A stretch of 38,475 nucleotides of DNA from positions 1 through 38,475 of the forward strand of contig JAVBOR010000001.1 in assembly GCA_031550325.1 (NCBI GenBank). Direction: 5' to 3'. Both the position numbers and the translations under genes were made by a program. Below, piece by piece: positions 8,336-16,915 of the stretch (position 1 is the first letter of the stretch; each line of letters begins with the position of its first letter). This DNA is from JAVBTT01 sp031550325 (lineage in GTDB: Bacteria > Bacillota > Clostridia > Oscillospirales > UBA929). The notes below the pieces were generated by a model. The model did no database searches and was not told the DNA's origin. It saw nothing but the letters and a program-made list of their open reading frames with translations.

Positions 8336-9283
8336 ATGAAACAGATTTATCTTGCTGGCGGGTGCTTTTGGGGCGTCGAACGGTATCTCTCCCTGCTTCC
8401 CGGCGTTGCGCGCACCGAGGTCGGCTACGCCAACGGGCGCACGGACAGCCCTACCTATGAAGAGGTGTGCGGTCAGGACACCGGTCACGCCGAAACCGTC
8501 ATGGTGGAGTACGACCCGGCCCTGATCAGTCTGACCTTTTTGCTGGACCGGTTTTACGAGGTCATCGATCCCGTGTCGGTCAACCGGCAGGGCGCCGACG
8601 TCGGCACGCAATACCGCACCGGCGTCTACTATGTCGACGAGAGCGACCGCGACATCATTCTGGGCTCCATTGCGCTTTTGCAGGAGGGCCTTTCGGCCCT
8701 TGTCGCCATCGAGGTGCTGCCTCTGACGCGCTTTGACGCGGCCGAGGCGTATCACCAGAGCTATCTGGAGCGCAACGCGGGCGGCTACTGCCACATCGGG
8801 AGCGCCGCCATGGACGCCGCGCGCCGGGCGGTGGACGGGCGGACGCGCCGCGCTTTCAAGGCCGAGCTGCGGAATAGGCTGACGCCGCTTCAGTTTGAGG
8901 TGACGCAAAACGCCGCCACGGAGCCGCCGTTTCAAAATGAACACTGTGCGCGGTTTGAGCCGGGGATCTACGTCGACATCACAACCGGCGAGCCGCTGTT
9001 TATCTCCAGTGACAAGTTTGAGTCGGGCTGCGGCTGGCCCAGCTTTTCGCGGCCCATTTCAGACGCGGTGGTTGTTGAGCGCCCCGACCGCTCCTACGGC
9101 CGTGAGGGGCCCGAGGTGCGCTCACGCGGCGGCGACGCCCATCTGGGCCATGTGTTCGACGACGGGCCGGCCGGGGCGGGCGGTCTGCGTTACTGCATCA
9201 ACAGCGCGGCGCTTCGTTTTGTGCCCAAGGACCAAATGGCCGCCCAGGGGTACGGCGATCTGATCAACAGACTTGAGCAATGA
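8336..9283 (+). CDS. msrAB: Bifunctional peptide methionine sulfoxide reductase MsrA-MsrB
   Basis: A 315-residue fusion. The MsrA domain comes first (residues 1-155), with catalytic Cys10 in GGCFWG; it reduces methionine-S-sulfoxide. The MsrB domain follows (about 170-312), with SGCGWPSF, HLGHVF and the catalytic Cys287 in RYCINSA; it reduces the R-epimer. The two CxxC zinc pairs found in many MsrB proteins are absent, as in the zinc-free subgroup. There is no signal peptide, so it is cytosolic, repairing oxidised proteins with thioredoxin. It is probably translated from the same transcript as the upstream sulfhydrylase (22-base gap, GGGAGG-type ribosome site). A long hairpin follows at 9312-9374. 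Confidence 0.95.
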   Translation: MKQIYLAGGCFWGVERYLSLLPGVARTEVGYANGRTDSPTYEEVCGQDTGHAETVMVEYDPALISLTFLLDRFYEVIDPVSVNRQGADVGTQYRTGVYYVDESDRDIILGSIALLQEGLSALVAIEVLPLTRFDAAEAYHQSYLERNAGGYCHIGSAAMDAARRAVDGRTRRAFKAELRNRLTPLQFEVTQNAATEPPFQNEHCARFEPGIYVDITTGEPLFISSDKFESGCGWPSFSRPISDAVVVERPDRSYGREGPEVRSRGGDAHLGHVFDDGPAGAGGLRYCINSAALRFVPKDQMAAQGYGDLINRLEQ

Positions 9284-9311
9284 GTCAAGGCCTTTTGTGG
9301 GCTTAATCTGG

Positions 9312-9374
9312 CAAAGAACCTCGCCGAAAGCCGCGTTGACGAACGAAAACAACGCCCTTAAGGCGAGGTTCTTT
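9312..9374 (+). repeat. Compound intergenic hairpin after msrAB
   Basis: A 14-base perfect stem, CAAAGAACCTCGCC with its complement GGCGAGGTTCTTTG, encloses a second small stem (GCGTTG/CAACGC). No U-run follows, so it is not a classical terminator. The CAAAGAACC core is shared with the hairpins at 27350-27376 and 30961-30989. The rest of the 9284-9614 gap shows nothing I can identify. Confidence 0.7.
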
Positions 9375-9614
9375 GGCGGCCAAAGGGATAATCATTCCAA
9401 TATTATAGTGTATCCACCGCTTTTCCTCTCTCTTCACCGATGCCTCCTCCTCTTAGGCCGCGTCACGCGGCGAAGGGCGCTAACCCACGTTTCTCCTTGT
9501 TTGTTCCGGAGATCATGGTTTTTTCCCGCTCGTCACCGCTATTGACCAAAAAATGCCACTTTTTCCCCCTGCCTCTCCGAGCTTGCCAGGCTTTCGCTGT
9601 ACCTTGGGTAATGC

Positions 9615-9643
9615 TTGCGAAATCACACGGTTTGGGGTATACT
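9615..9643 (+). promoter_or_regulatory. Promoter of the hprK operon
   Basis: TTGCGA (9615-9620), a 17-base spacer, TATACT (9638-9643). Transcription should begin near 9650, just before the AAGGGGGG ribosome site. This excludes the TTG at 9615, inside the -35 box, as a start codon. Confidence 0.75.
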
Positions 9644-9671
9644 ATTCGGTGAGGACAAGGGGGGATATGCT

Positions 9672-10628
9672 TTGGACAGCCTATATCATGTCAAGTTGAC
9701 CGATATCATTTCGGAGTTTGGCCTTGAGGTGCTTTTTGCGCCGGCAAATATGGCGGAAATCCGTATCGTCACCGACGATGTCAATCGCCCGGGGCTACAG
9801 CTTGCGGGGTTTTTCGATTACTTTGACGCATCGCGAATTCAGATTGTGGGCAAGGTGGAAGCGACGTTTATTGAGCGCTTTACCCACGAGCGGCGCCACC
9901 GCTGCTTTGAAAAGCTCATGAGCAAGCACATCCCCGCGCTGATTGTGTCGCGCGGCATGGAACCGTTTCCCGAATGCATGGAGATGGCGCAGAAATATGG
10001 TGTGCCGCTGTTGAGGACGCAGGAGTCCACTTCGTACTTGATGAGCGCGATGATCGCGTCGCTCAAAGTTTCGCTGGCCCCGCGCATCACGCGCCACGGC
10101 GTTTTGGTTGAGGTTTACGGCGAAGGCATTTTGCTGCTGGGCGACAGCGGCGTGGGCAAGAGCGAGACTGCCATTGAGCTTGTCAAGCGCGGCCACCGGC
10201 TGATCGCGGACGACGCTGTCGAGATCAAGCGCGTATCCGCCAAGAGCCTTGTGGGCAGCGCGCCCGAGCTCATCAGGCACTACATCGAGCTTCGCGGCAT
10301 CGGCGTCGTGGACGTGCGCCGGATTTTCGGCATGGGGGCTGTGAAATCCACGGAGAAGATTGACCTTGTCATTCACGTGGAGATCTGGAAAGAGAGCACG
10401 CAGTACGACCGCTTGGGCATTGAGGAACAGACCACCACCATCCTCGACGTCAACGTTCCCTCTCTGGTTGTTCCGGTCAAGCCCGGCCGCAACCTCGCCG
10501 TGATTATTGAAGTGGCCGCCATGAACAACCGGCATAAAAAAATGGGCTATAACGCCGCGCGCGAATTTACGGAACGCGTCAACGCGTATTTTGAGCAAGC
10601 CAACCATGATATGGAGGACGAGGGGTAA
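9672..10628 (+). CDS. hprK: HPr kinase/phosphorylase
   Basis: A 318-residue protein that phosphorylates and dephosphorylates Ser46 of HPr (and Crh), the central switch of carbon catabolite repression in Firmicutes. The Walker A motif GDSGVGKS is at 157-164, the conserved His of RHGVL about 15 residues before it, and the family signature IELRGIGVVDVRRIFG downstream. The start is TTG 9672, with an AAGGGGGG ribosome site seven bases upstream. The longer frame back to 9615 would start inside the promoter. The stop codon overlaps the ATG of the next gene (TAATG). HPr itself is not encoded in the window. Confidence 0.96.
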   Translation: MDSLYHVKLTDIISEFGLEVLFAPANMAEIRIVTDDVNRPGLQLAGFFDYFDASRIQIVGKVEATFIERFTHERRHRCFEKLMSKHIPALIVSRGMEPFPECMEMAQKYGVPLLRTQESTSYLMSAMIASLKVSLAPRITRHGVLVEVYGEGILLLGDSGVGKSETAIELVKRGHRLIADDAVEIKRVSAKSLVGSAPELIRHYIELRGIGVVDVRRIFGMGAVKSTEKIDLVIHVEIWKESTQYDRLGIEEQTTTILDVNVPSLVVPVKPGRNLAVIIEVAAMNNRHKKMGYNAAREFTERVNAYFEQANHDMEDEG

Positions 10629-11383
10629 TGCGCATTTCAGGGGACCTGCACTGTCACACTTTGGCCAGCACACACGCCTATTCGACGCTTGAGGAACTCA
10701 TTTTTTACGCTTCCCGCAAAAAACTCGCCTTTATCGCGATCACCGACCATGGTCCCGCGCTTCCCGACGGGCCGCATGAATGGCATTTCACCGGGCTCTC
10801 CAGACTGCCCAAATATCTGCGCGGCGTGCGCGTACTGGGCGGCTGCGAGCTCAATCTGCTTGACGCCGACGGCTCTGTAGATCTGCCCGTATCTGTACTG
10901 CAAAAACTTGACTTTGTCATTGCGTCCATGCACTCGCCGACATTTTCCCCCGCCACTGTAGAAGAACATACGCAGGCATGGCTTTCGGCTGCTGCCAATC
11001 CGCTGATTGACTGCCTCGGCCATGTCGGCCAGCCTGAATACCCGTTTGACATAGACGCGGTCGTCAGAGCCTGTGCCGAGACCGGAACACTCATTGAAAT
11101 CAACAGCGCGTCGTTTTCCATCCGCCCCGGCAGCGCCGGGATCTGCCGCGAGGTCGCGCTTTGCTGTAAAGCCCGCGGCGTTTCGATAGCGGTTACCTCG
11201 GACGCGCACGACGCATATCATGTGGGCAACTTCTTCGACTCGATTTCCCTGCTGGAGGAGATCGACTTCCCGCACGAGCTCGTTGTCAACAGCACTACCG
11301 AACATTTCGCTGCCTTTGCCCGAGCGCGCAAAGGCGTGGATTTATTTCAAAAGGAGGCGCAAGACGGTGTATATTGGGATTGA
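10628..11383 (+). CDS. PHP-domain phosphatase (YcdX-like)
   Basis: A 251-residue polymerase-and-histidinol-phosphatase (PHP) domain protein resembling YcdX. The metal-binding motifs appear in order: DLHCHT (residues 6-11), ITDHGP, GCELNLL, ASMHSP, LGHVGQP, EINSASF and TSDAHDAYHVG. All expected His/Asp/Glu ligands are present, so a trinuclear metal phosphoesterase is likely; the substrate is not known. It overlaps hprK by one base and the following ROK gene by 17 bases, so translation is coupled. PHP genes recur beside hprK/murB/rapZ in Clostridia, but their role there is not established. It is cytosolic. Confidence 0.88.
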   Translation: MRISGDLHCHTLASTHAYSTLEELIFYASRKKLAFIAITDHGPALPDGPHEWHFTGLSRLPKYLRGVRVLGGCELNLLDADGSVDLPVSVLQKLDFVIASMHSPTFSPATVEEHTQAWLSAAANPLIDCLGHVGQPEYPFDIDAVVRACAETGTLIEINSASFSIRPGSAGICREVALCCKARGVSIAVTSDAHDAYHVGNFFDSISLLEEIDFPHELVVNSTTEHFAAFARARKGVDLFQKEAQDGVYWD

Positions 11384-12314
11384 TTTGGGCGGCACAAATA
11401 TTGTCGCCGGGCTTACCGACGAACAGGGACATATCTTGAATAAAAAAAGCAGACGTACACAGCCCCAGCGGGGCGCCGACGCCATTGTTGACGACATGGC
11501 GTCCATGTGCCGGGAGCTGATCGAACTCGGCGGACTGGCCAAACAGGACATTCAGTGGATCGGGGTGGGTTCTCCGGGCACCATAGACGCCGAAAAGGGC
11601 ATGATTGTTTTTTCCGGCAACCTTCAGCTGCGTAACGCACCCATCGCCGACATGCTGTCCGCGCGCGCAGCCCTTCCCGTTTATGTGGGCAACGACGCCA
11701 ATGCAGCCGCGCTGGGCGAGGTCTACGCAGGCGCCGCCAAAGACTGCTCGATCGCGCTGATGGTGACCATCGGCACAGGCATCGGCGGCGGTATCGTGAT
11801 AGATCGCCGCATTTACACCGGATTTAATGGCATGGCGGGTGAAATCGGGCATATGGTTATTATGGAGGGGGGCCGCCTTTGCACTTGCGGACGCCACGGG
11901 TGCTGGGAGGCCTACGCCTCCGCCACAGGGCTGATTGCGCTGACGCGCGAGTCGATGCAGGCCCATCCCGAGAGCGCGATGTGGTCGGTGGCAGGAACGC
12001 TTGAAAACGCGGGCGGGCGCACCTCCTTTGACGCGATGCGTCTTGGCGACGCTTCCGGTAAACAGGTTGTGGACGACTTTATCCGCTATTTCGCCTGCGG
12101 ACTGGCCAATATCACCGATGTCCTGCAGCCCGAAGTGATATGCATCGGCGGCGGCGTCAGCCATGAGGGCGACGCGCTTCTGCGCCCTCTTCAGGCGCGC
12201 TTTGAGCAAGAGACCTTTGACACCGGCGGGCGCAACGCGAAGCTGATTTTGGCAGCGCTGGGCAACGACGCCGGTCTGATCGGCGCCGCGATGCTGGGGC
12301 ATCAGGCGCACTAA
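11367..12314 (+). CDS. ROK-family sugar kinase, probably glucokinase
   Basis: A 315-residue ROK protein without an N-terminal DNA-binding domain, therefore a kinase rather than a repressor. The start YIGIDLGGTNIVAG holds the ATP phosphate loop; VGNDANAAALGE carries the catalytic aspartate; the zinc site is CTCGRHGCWEAYAS (C-x-C-x4-C with a preceding GHM-type His). GTG 11367 follows AAAGGAGG with a good gap, while a longer upstream frame to 11220 overlaps the PHP gene out of phase and is rejected. It overlaps the PHP gene by 17 bases. ATP-dependent phosphorylation of glucose is the most likely activity; N-acetylated hexoses are possible. Confidence 0.9.
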   Translation: MYIGIDLGGTNIVAGLTDEQGHILNKKSRRTQPQRGADAIVDDMASMCRELIELGGLAKQDIQWIGVGSPGTIDAEKGMIVFSGNLQLRNAPIADMLSARAALPVYVGNDANAAALGEVYAGAAKDCSIALMVTIGTGIGGGIVIDRRIYTGFNGMAGEIGHMVIMEGGRLCTCGRHGCWEAYASATGLIALTRESMQAHPESAMWSVAGTLENAGGRTSFDAMRLGDASGKQVVDDFIRYFACGLANITDVLQPEVICIGGGVSHEGDALLRPLQARFEQETFDTGGRNAKLILAALGNDAGLIGAAMLGHQAH

Positions 12315-12336
12315 AATCTCTGGCAAGGGAGAGCTT

Positions 12337-13203
12337 ATGAACTGGCAAAAAATATGTTCCGACGTTCGTTTCGACGAGCCCATGAACAAGCACACCACCT
12401 TTGGCGTCGGCGGTCCGGCGGACGTCTTTCTGCGCCCGCACGGCAAAGCCGAGCTTCTGGCCTGCTTAAACGCCTGCCCGGACGCGCTTGTCATCGGCAA
12501 CGGCAGCAATCTGCTTGTTGCCGATGACGGCATTCGCGGCACGGTGATTTCGACGGTGATGGCGCGCGAAATAGCGCGCGTCGGCGAGCACGGAATTTCC
12601 GCCGAGTGCGGCGTGCTGCTGAGCGCGCTGGCCGGATTCGCGTGGCGGCTCGGACTCGGCGGCCTTGAGTTTTCGGCGGGCATTCCCGGCACGGTCGGCG
12701 GCGCGCTGAGCATGAACGCCGGCGCGTATAACCATGAAATCTCAGAGGTTGTTTCGTCAAGCGCAAACTGGCGGCCAGACGGGGAGCTCAACCTCACCGA
12801 GCACGGCTTTGGTTACCGAGCCAGCGTCTACAGGCAGGATCCCCTTCTGGTGGCGCTCTCCGCCACCTTTCTGCTCACGCCGGACGACAGCTTGTCCATC
12901 CGCGCCAGGATGGACGATTTCAGTCAGCGCAGGCGGGAGAAGCAGCCCTTTGAGTGGCCCAGCGCAGGCAGCGCGTTCAAGCGCCCGCCGGGACACTATG
13001 CGGGCGAGCTGATCGAGCAGTGCGGGCTGAAAGGGCTGCAGATCGGCGGCGCGCGCGTCAGTGAAAAGCACGCGGGCTTTATCATTAACGCCGGGGGCGC
13101 GACCTGCGACGACATTGTCCGACTCATCGCGCACATTCAGCAGACGGTACAGCGGCAGGCCGGCGTGTCGCTCGAACCCGAAATCGCCATGGTGGGAGTG
13201 TAG
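12337..13203 (+). CDS. murB: UDP-N-acetylenolpyruvoylglucosamine reductase
   Basis: A 288-residue FAD enzyme that reduces UDP-GlcNAc-enolpyruvate to UDP-MurNAc with NADPH, the second committed step of peptidoglycan precursor synthesis. FAD-binding segments IGNGSNLLV and GIPGTVGGAL are present. Arg161 in GYRAS, Ser212 in AGSAFKRP (the proton donor) and Glu282 near the C-terminus form the catalytic set. The short length and the missing extra Tyr loop fit type II MurB of Gram-positives. It lies 22 bases after the ROK gene and four bases before rapZ. Confidence 0.97.
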   Translation: MNWQKICSDVRFDEPMNKHTTFGVGGPADVFLRPHGKAELLACLNACPDALVIGNGSNLLVADDGIRGTVISTVMAREIARVGEHGISAECGVLLSALAGFAWRLGLGGLEFSAGIPGTVGGALSMNAGAYNHEISEVVSSSANWRPDGELNLTEHGFGYRASVYRQDPLLVALSATFLLTPDDSLSIRARMDDFSQRRREKQPFEWPSAGSAFKRPPGHYAGELIEQCGLKGLQIGGARVSEKHAGFIINAGGATCDDIVRLIAHIQQTVQRQAGVSLEPEIAMVGV

Positions 13204-13207
13204 TTTC

Positions 13208-14059
13208 TTGGATTTACTCATTGTCTCGGGGCTGTCCGGCGCGGGAAAGAGTCAGGTCGCCCGCATTCTGGAGGACATGGGCCATTACTGCGTGGACAAC
13301 ATGCCGGTTGAACTTATCCCTCCGTTTGTCGAAATATGCATGGCGTCACAGGGCAGGTACAGCCGGGTGGCGCTGGTGATCGACGTGCGCAACGGCCTGA
13401 ACTTTGACGCGCTGTTTGACGCGCTGGCCCGTGTGCGCGCCATCAACTGCAACATCAGGATTCTTTTTGTCGAGGCAAGGCCCGACACGCTCGTGCGCCG
13501 GTTTAAGGAGACGCGCCGCCGCCATCCTCTGGATGAACAGGGGCTGGAGACGGCCGTAGCCCTGGAGCAGGAACTGCTCACGCCCGTGCGCGCGCAGGCC
13601 GACTATATCGTCGACACGAGCGCGATGAGCGTCGGAGAGCTCAGGCTGCATCTGCACAAGCTGTTTTCCGGCAAGGACGCGGTCCCGCTGCTGGTGACCA
13701 TCTATTCCTTTGGCTTTAAGTACGGGGTTCCGCAGGAAGCCGACCTCATGTTCGACGTGCGGTTTTTGCCCAACCCGTTTCACATTGCCGAACTTCGGCC
13801 TCTTTCCGGCCTTGACGCGGCGGTGCGGGAATATGTGCTCCGGTTTCCGATGACCACCGAGCTTTTGGACAAACTGCAGGATTTGCTGGACTTTTTGCTC
13901 CCGCAATATATCGCCGAGGGCAAGACCGGTCTTGTCGTGGCGATTGGATGCACCGGCGGCCGGCACCGCTCGGTCGTGGTCGCGCGCGAGCTCTATGACC
14001 GCCTGACGCGCATGGGCGCGCATGTTCTGATCGGCCACCGGGATGTGAACAGGGGCTGA
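13208..14059 (+). CDS. rapZ: RapZ/YvcJ nucleotide-binding protein
   Basis: A 283-residue P-loop protein (GLSGAGKS at residues 8-15). The C-terminal part has the conserved segments YGVPQEADLMFDVRFLPNPF (as separate parts GVPQEAD and RFLPNPF) and GCTGGRHRSV. In Bacillus the homologue YvcJ is a nucleotide-binding protein affecting competence; in enterobacteria RapZ is an RNA adaptor in GlcN6P control. The start is TTG 13208 after a GGGAG site; the frame stays open further upstream inside murB, but those residues are not family-like. It is translated directly after murB and before yvcK, the order conserved in Firmicutes. Confidence 0.95.
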   Translation: MDLLIVSGLSGAGKSQVARILEDMGHYCVDNMPVELIPPFVEICMASQGRYSRVALVIDVRNGLNFDALFDALARVRAINCNIRILFVEARPDTLVRRFKETRRRHPLDEQGLETAVALEQELLTPVRAQADYIVDTSAMSVGELRLHLHKLFSGKDAVPLLVTIYSFGFKYGVPQEADLMFDVRFLPNPFHIAELRPLSGLDAAVREYVLRFPMTTELLDKLQDLLDFLLPQYIAEGKTGLVVAIGCTGGRHRSVVVARELYDRLTRMGAHVLIGHRDVNRG

Positions 14060-14090
14060 GTCTCCCTCCGTGTTTTAAGGAGCTGATAAC

Positions 14091-15152
14091 ATGTTGACCT
14101 CTGATATTTCACGCGGCTCCGGGCTGAACATTGTCGCCATCGGCGGCGGAACCGGGCTGTCCGCGATGCTGCGCGGCCTGAAAATGTGTTCCGAGAACAT
14201 CACTGCCATTGTGACCGTGGCCGATGACGGCGGCGGCAGCGGCGTGCTGCGGCATGATCTCGGCATTCTTCCGCCCGGCGACATCCGCAACTGTATTCTC
14301 GCGCTGGCCAACACCGAGCCGACGATGGAGCGCCTGCTCAATTACCGCTTTCCCGAGGGCGTCAACGCCGGGCAAAGCTTCGGGAACCTATTCTTGGCAG
14401 CGCTCAACGGCATTTCGGCCAGCTTTGACGATGCCATCGCGCGCATGAGCGAGGTTCTGGCCGTCACAGGCCGGGTGGTTCCGGTTTCCCATGAAAATGT
14501 GCGCCTGGAGGCCACGTTTGAAAATGGCGCTTCGGTCCTCGGAGAGTCCAGCATCTTCCAGTTTAAGAAGGATCAGCGCTGCCCGATCCGCAGCGTGCGC
14601 CTGCTCCCCGAGATGCCGCAGGCCAACGCAGAAGCACTTGACGCCATCGCGCGGGCAGACCTTCTGGTATTCGGCCCCGGCAGCTTATACACTTCGATCA
14701 TCCCAAACTTTTTGGTAGACGGCATCGCCCGGGCCGTTCGGGCCTCAACTGCGCTGCGCGTGTACGCGTGCAACATCATGACCCAGGAGGGGGAGACCGA
14801 GGGCTATTCCGGCTATGACCACGCTGCCGCCATTGCGGCGCACGGCGGCGTGATGGACGTCTGTCTGGCCAACTGCATGCCCATCACCGAGGAGCAAAAG
14901 AGACTGTACGCTTTTGAGGGCGCCTCGGCCACCTATTGCGACAGCACGCTGTTTGCGCGCGCGGGCATAGACCTGAGATTTGCGCCGCTCTTGGATTCAC
15001 GTTCCCCGAAGGTTCGCCATCACCCGCTCCGGCTGGCGCGCGCGCTGCTCTCGCTATACATAGACAAGCATCCGCGCGGGGGACTCCCCGGCGAGGTAGA
15101 CGCCGCTCTGTTGCACAGGATGGACACGCTGCTGTCAGAGGGACTAGGATGA
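14091..15152 (+). CDS. yvcK: YvcK/gluconeogenesis factor family protein
   Basis: A 353-residue CofD-like protein. The nucleotide-binding start is AIGGGTGLSAMLRGLK, followed by TVADDGGGSG, GDIRNCI and GPGSLYTSIIPN, all diagnostic. In Bacillus YvcK is needed for growth on gluconeogenic carbon sources, binds UDP-sugars and affects cell-wall synthesis. It begins after AAGGAGC and ends with an ATGA overlap with whiA. Position between rapZ and whiA is the standard Firmicutes/Actinobacteria arrangement. Confidence 0.96.
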   Translation: MLTSDISRGSGLNIVAIGGGTGLSAMLRGLKMCSENITAIVTVADDGGGSGVLRHDLGILPPGDIRNCILALANTEPTMERLLNYRFPEGVNAGQSFGNLFLAALNGISASFDDAIARMSEVLAVTGRVVPVSHENVRLEATFENGASVLGESSIFQFKKDQRCPIRSVRLLPEMPQANAEALDAIARADLLVFGPGSLYTSIIPNFLVDGIARAVRASTALRVYACNIMTQEGETEGYSGYDHAAAIAAHGGVMDVCLANCMPITEEQKRLYAFEGASATYCDSTLFARAGIDLRFAPLLDSRSPKVRHHPLRLARALLSLYIDKHPRGGLPGEVDAALLHRMDTLLSEGLG

Positions 15153-16051
15153 CGTTCAGTGCACAGGTAAAACAGGAGCTTTGCCGCCGCGCGCCTGAAA
15201 ACGACTGCTGCGCGCTGGCCGAGGTCTATGGCGCGCTGATGCTCGGCCAAAGCTTTGAGGAGCATGAAGTCCGCGTCGTCACCACCCATGTCGATTTTGC
15301 CCATCGCCTGGCAGCGCTGCTTGCGCGCTGCTTCGGTCTTGATCTCAAGCCGCGTCGGTCTGCCTCAAACCATTGGGACGTGACGCTGCGCGACGCCTCC
15401 GCCATTGTGCGCATCATGGAGAGCTTCGGCTACGGAAGGCGCGAGGTTGCGCTGCATCTGAACAACGCGCTGCTGTGCGAAGACTGCTGTCCGGCGGCCT
15501 TTTGGCGAGGCGCTTTTTTGTCGGGCGGCTCAATCACCGATCCTGGAAAAACATACCATCTGGAAATGGTGACGCCGCGGCTTCCGCTTTCTCGCGAGCT
15601 GATGACGCTGATGCTTGAATGCGACCTGACGCCCCATTTGACCACACGCGGCGGCGTGCAGGTTTTATACTTTAAGGCCTCGGAGTCCATAGAGGATTTC
15701 CTGACGCTGATCGGCGCGCCCGTAAGCGCGCTCAGCCTGATGGAAACCAAGGTCGAAAAGGATCTGCGCAACCTTGTCAACCGCAAGGTCAACTGCGAAA
15801 CAGGCAACGTCACGCGCACCGTTGACGCTGCCGCGCGCGCCACAGAGGCCATCTTGCAGCTCATGTCCTCCCCGTCGTGGGACAAGCTCTCTGAGCCTTT
15901 GAGGCACACAGCGCGCGTCAGGCTGGAAAACCCTGAGGAGAGTCTTTCTGAGCTGGCCGAGCGCCTGAGCATCGGCAAGTCGGCGCTCAACCACCGCCTG
16001 CGCAAGATCATCGCGCTGGCCGGAGACTCATCCAGCGGCGCCGCGAAATAG
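15149..16051 (+). CDS. whiA: WhiA DNA-binding regulator
   Basis: A 300-residue protein with an N-terminal domain of the LAGLIDADG homing-endonuclease fold and a C-terminal helix-turn-helix (SLSELAERLSIGKSALNHRL). In actinomycetes WhiA controls sporulation genes; in Bacillus it influences division and chromosome segregation. The start ATG 15149 overlaps the yvcK stop (ATGA); the longer frame upstream overlaps yvcK and is rejected. The usual downstream neighbour in Firmicutes is an HPr-like gene (ptsH/crh), but here thyA follows after 18 bases. Confidence 0.96.
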   Translation: MTFSAQVKQELCRRAPENDCCALAEVYGALMLGQSFEEHEVRVVTTHVDFAHRLAALLARCFGLDLKPRRSASNHWDVTLRDASAIVRIMESFGYGRREVALHLNNALLCEDCCPAAFWRGAFLSGGSITDPGKTYHLEMVTPRLPLSRELMTLMLECDLTPHLTTRGGVQVLYFKASESIEDFLTLIGAPVSALSLMETKVEKDLRNLVNRKVNCETGNVTRTVDAAARATEAILQLMSSPSWDKLSEPLRHTARVRLENPEESLSELAERLSIGKSALNHRLRKIIALAGDSSSGAAK

Positions 16052-16069
16052 AACCACACGGAGGAAGCT

Positions 16070-16900
16070 ATGAGCTACGCAGACAGGCTTTTTATAGAAA
16101 ACTGCACCGACATCCTGCAAAACGGCGTTTGGGATCGCGGCCAGAATGTGCGCACACGCTGGGAGGATGGGACGCCCGCGCACACCATCAAGCGCTTTGG
16201 GCTGGTCAACCGCTATGACCTGACTCGGGAGTTCCCCATTCTGACTCTGCGGCGCACAGCATTTTACTCCTGTGTGGACGAGCTTTTATGGATCTGGCAG
16301 AAGAAGTCGAACAACGTCCGTGACCTTGGCAGCCACATCTGGGACGCCTGGGCCGGTGAAGACGGCTCGATCGGCAAGGCTTACGGCTATCAGCTCGGCG
16401 TAAAGCATCCGTACCCTGAGGGCATGTTCGATCAGGTGGACAGGCTGCTTTTCGACCTGCGCAACAACCCCGCCAGTCGGCGCATGATCACCAACCTCTA
16501 TACGCATGCCGATCTGCATGAGATGAATCTGTACCCCTGCGCGTACAGCATGACGTTTAACGTGTCCGGCGGCGTGCTCAACGCTATTTTGAACCAGCGC
16601 TCGCAGGACATGCTGACCGCCAACAACTGGAACGTGTGCCAATACGCCGTTCTCGTGCACATGCTCGCCCAGGTCAGCGGTCTTGTCCCGGGAGAACTGG
16701 TGCATGTCATCGCCGATGCCCACATCTATGACCGCCATGTGCCTATGGTAGAAGCCCTGCTGAAAGCCGAGACCTTTTCGGCGCCGGCCTTTTCCATCGA
16801 CAAAGCCGTCACGAACTTTTATGCGTTTACGCCAAAGAGCGTTTCTCTGGACGGCTACAACTACACACCGATGGAAGCCCGCATCCCGGTCGCCATTTAG
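16070..16900 (+). CDS. thyA: Thymidylate synthase
   Basis: A 276-residue ThyA-family enzyme converting dUMP and methylene-tetrahydrofolate to dTMP and dihydrofolate. The nucleophile is Cys157 in LYPCAYS. Arg177 in NQRSQDM binds the dUMP phosphate, and HVIADAHIYDRHV holds the conserved His and Tyr contacts. Two stretches differ from textbook ThyA: the usual DxxLGxPFN is DMLTANNWN, and PPCH is YPCA. The key Asn and Cys remain, so activity is expected. A GGAGG site precedes the ATG. It is paired with folA, which recycles the dihydrofolate it makes. Confidence 0.95.
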   Translation: MSYADRLFIENCTDILQNGVWDRGQNVRTRWEDGTPAHTIKRFGLVNRYDLTREFPILTLRRTAFYSCVDELLWIWQKKSNNVRDLGSHIWDAWAGEDGSIGKAYGYQLGVKHPYPEGMFDQVDRLLFDLRNNPASRRMITNLYTHADLHEMNLYPCAYSMTFNVSGGVLNAILNQRSQDMLTANNWNVCQYAVLVHMLAQVSGLVPGELVHVIADAHIYDRHVPMVEALLKAETFSAPAFSIDKAVTNFYAFTPKSVSLDGYNYTPMEARIPVAI

Positions 16901-16915
16901 CGGAGAGGAGCCTTT

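Noticed and set aside
11295..12797. A 500-codon minus-strand frame across the ROK and murB genes
   Set aside because: It is antisense to two well-defined genes in a tight operon and has no recognisable domain.
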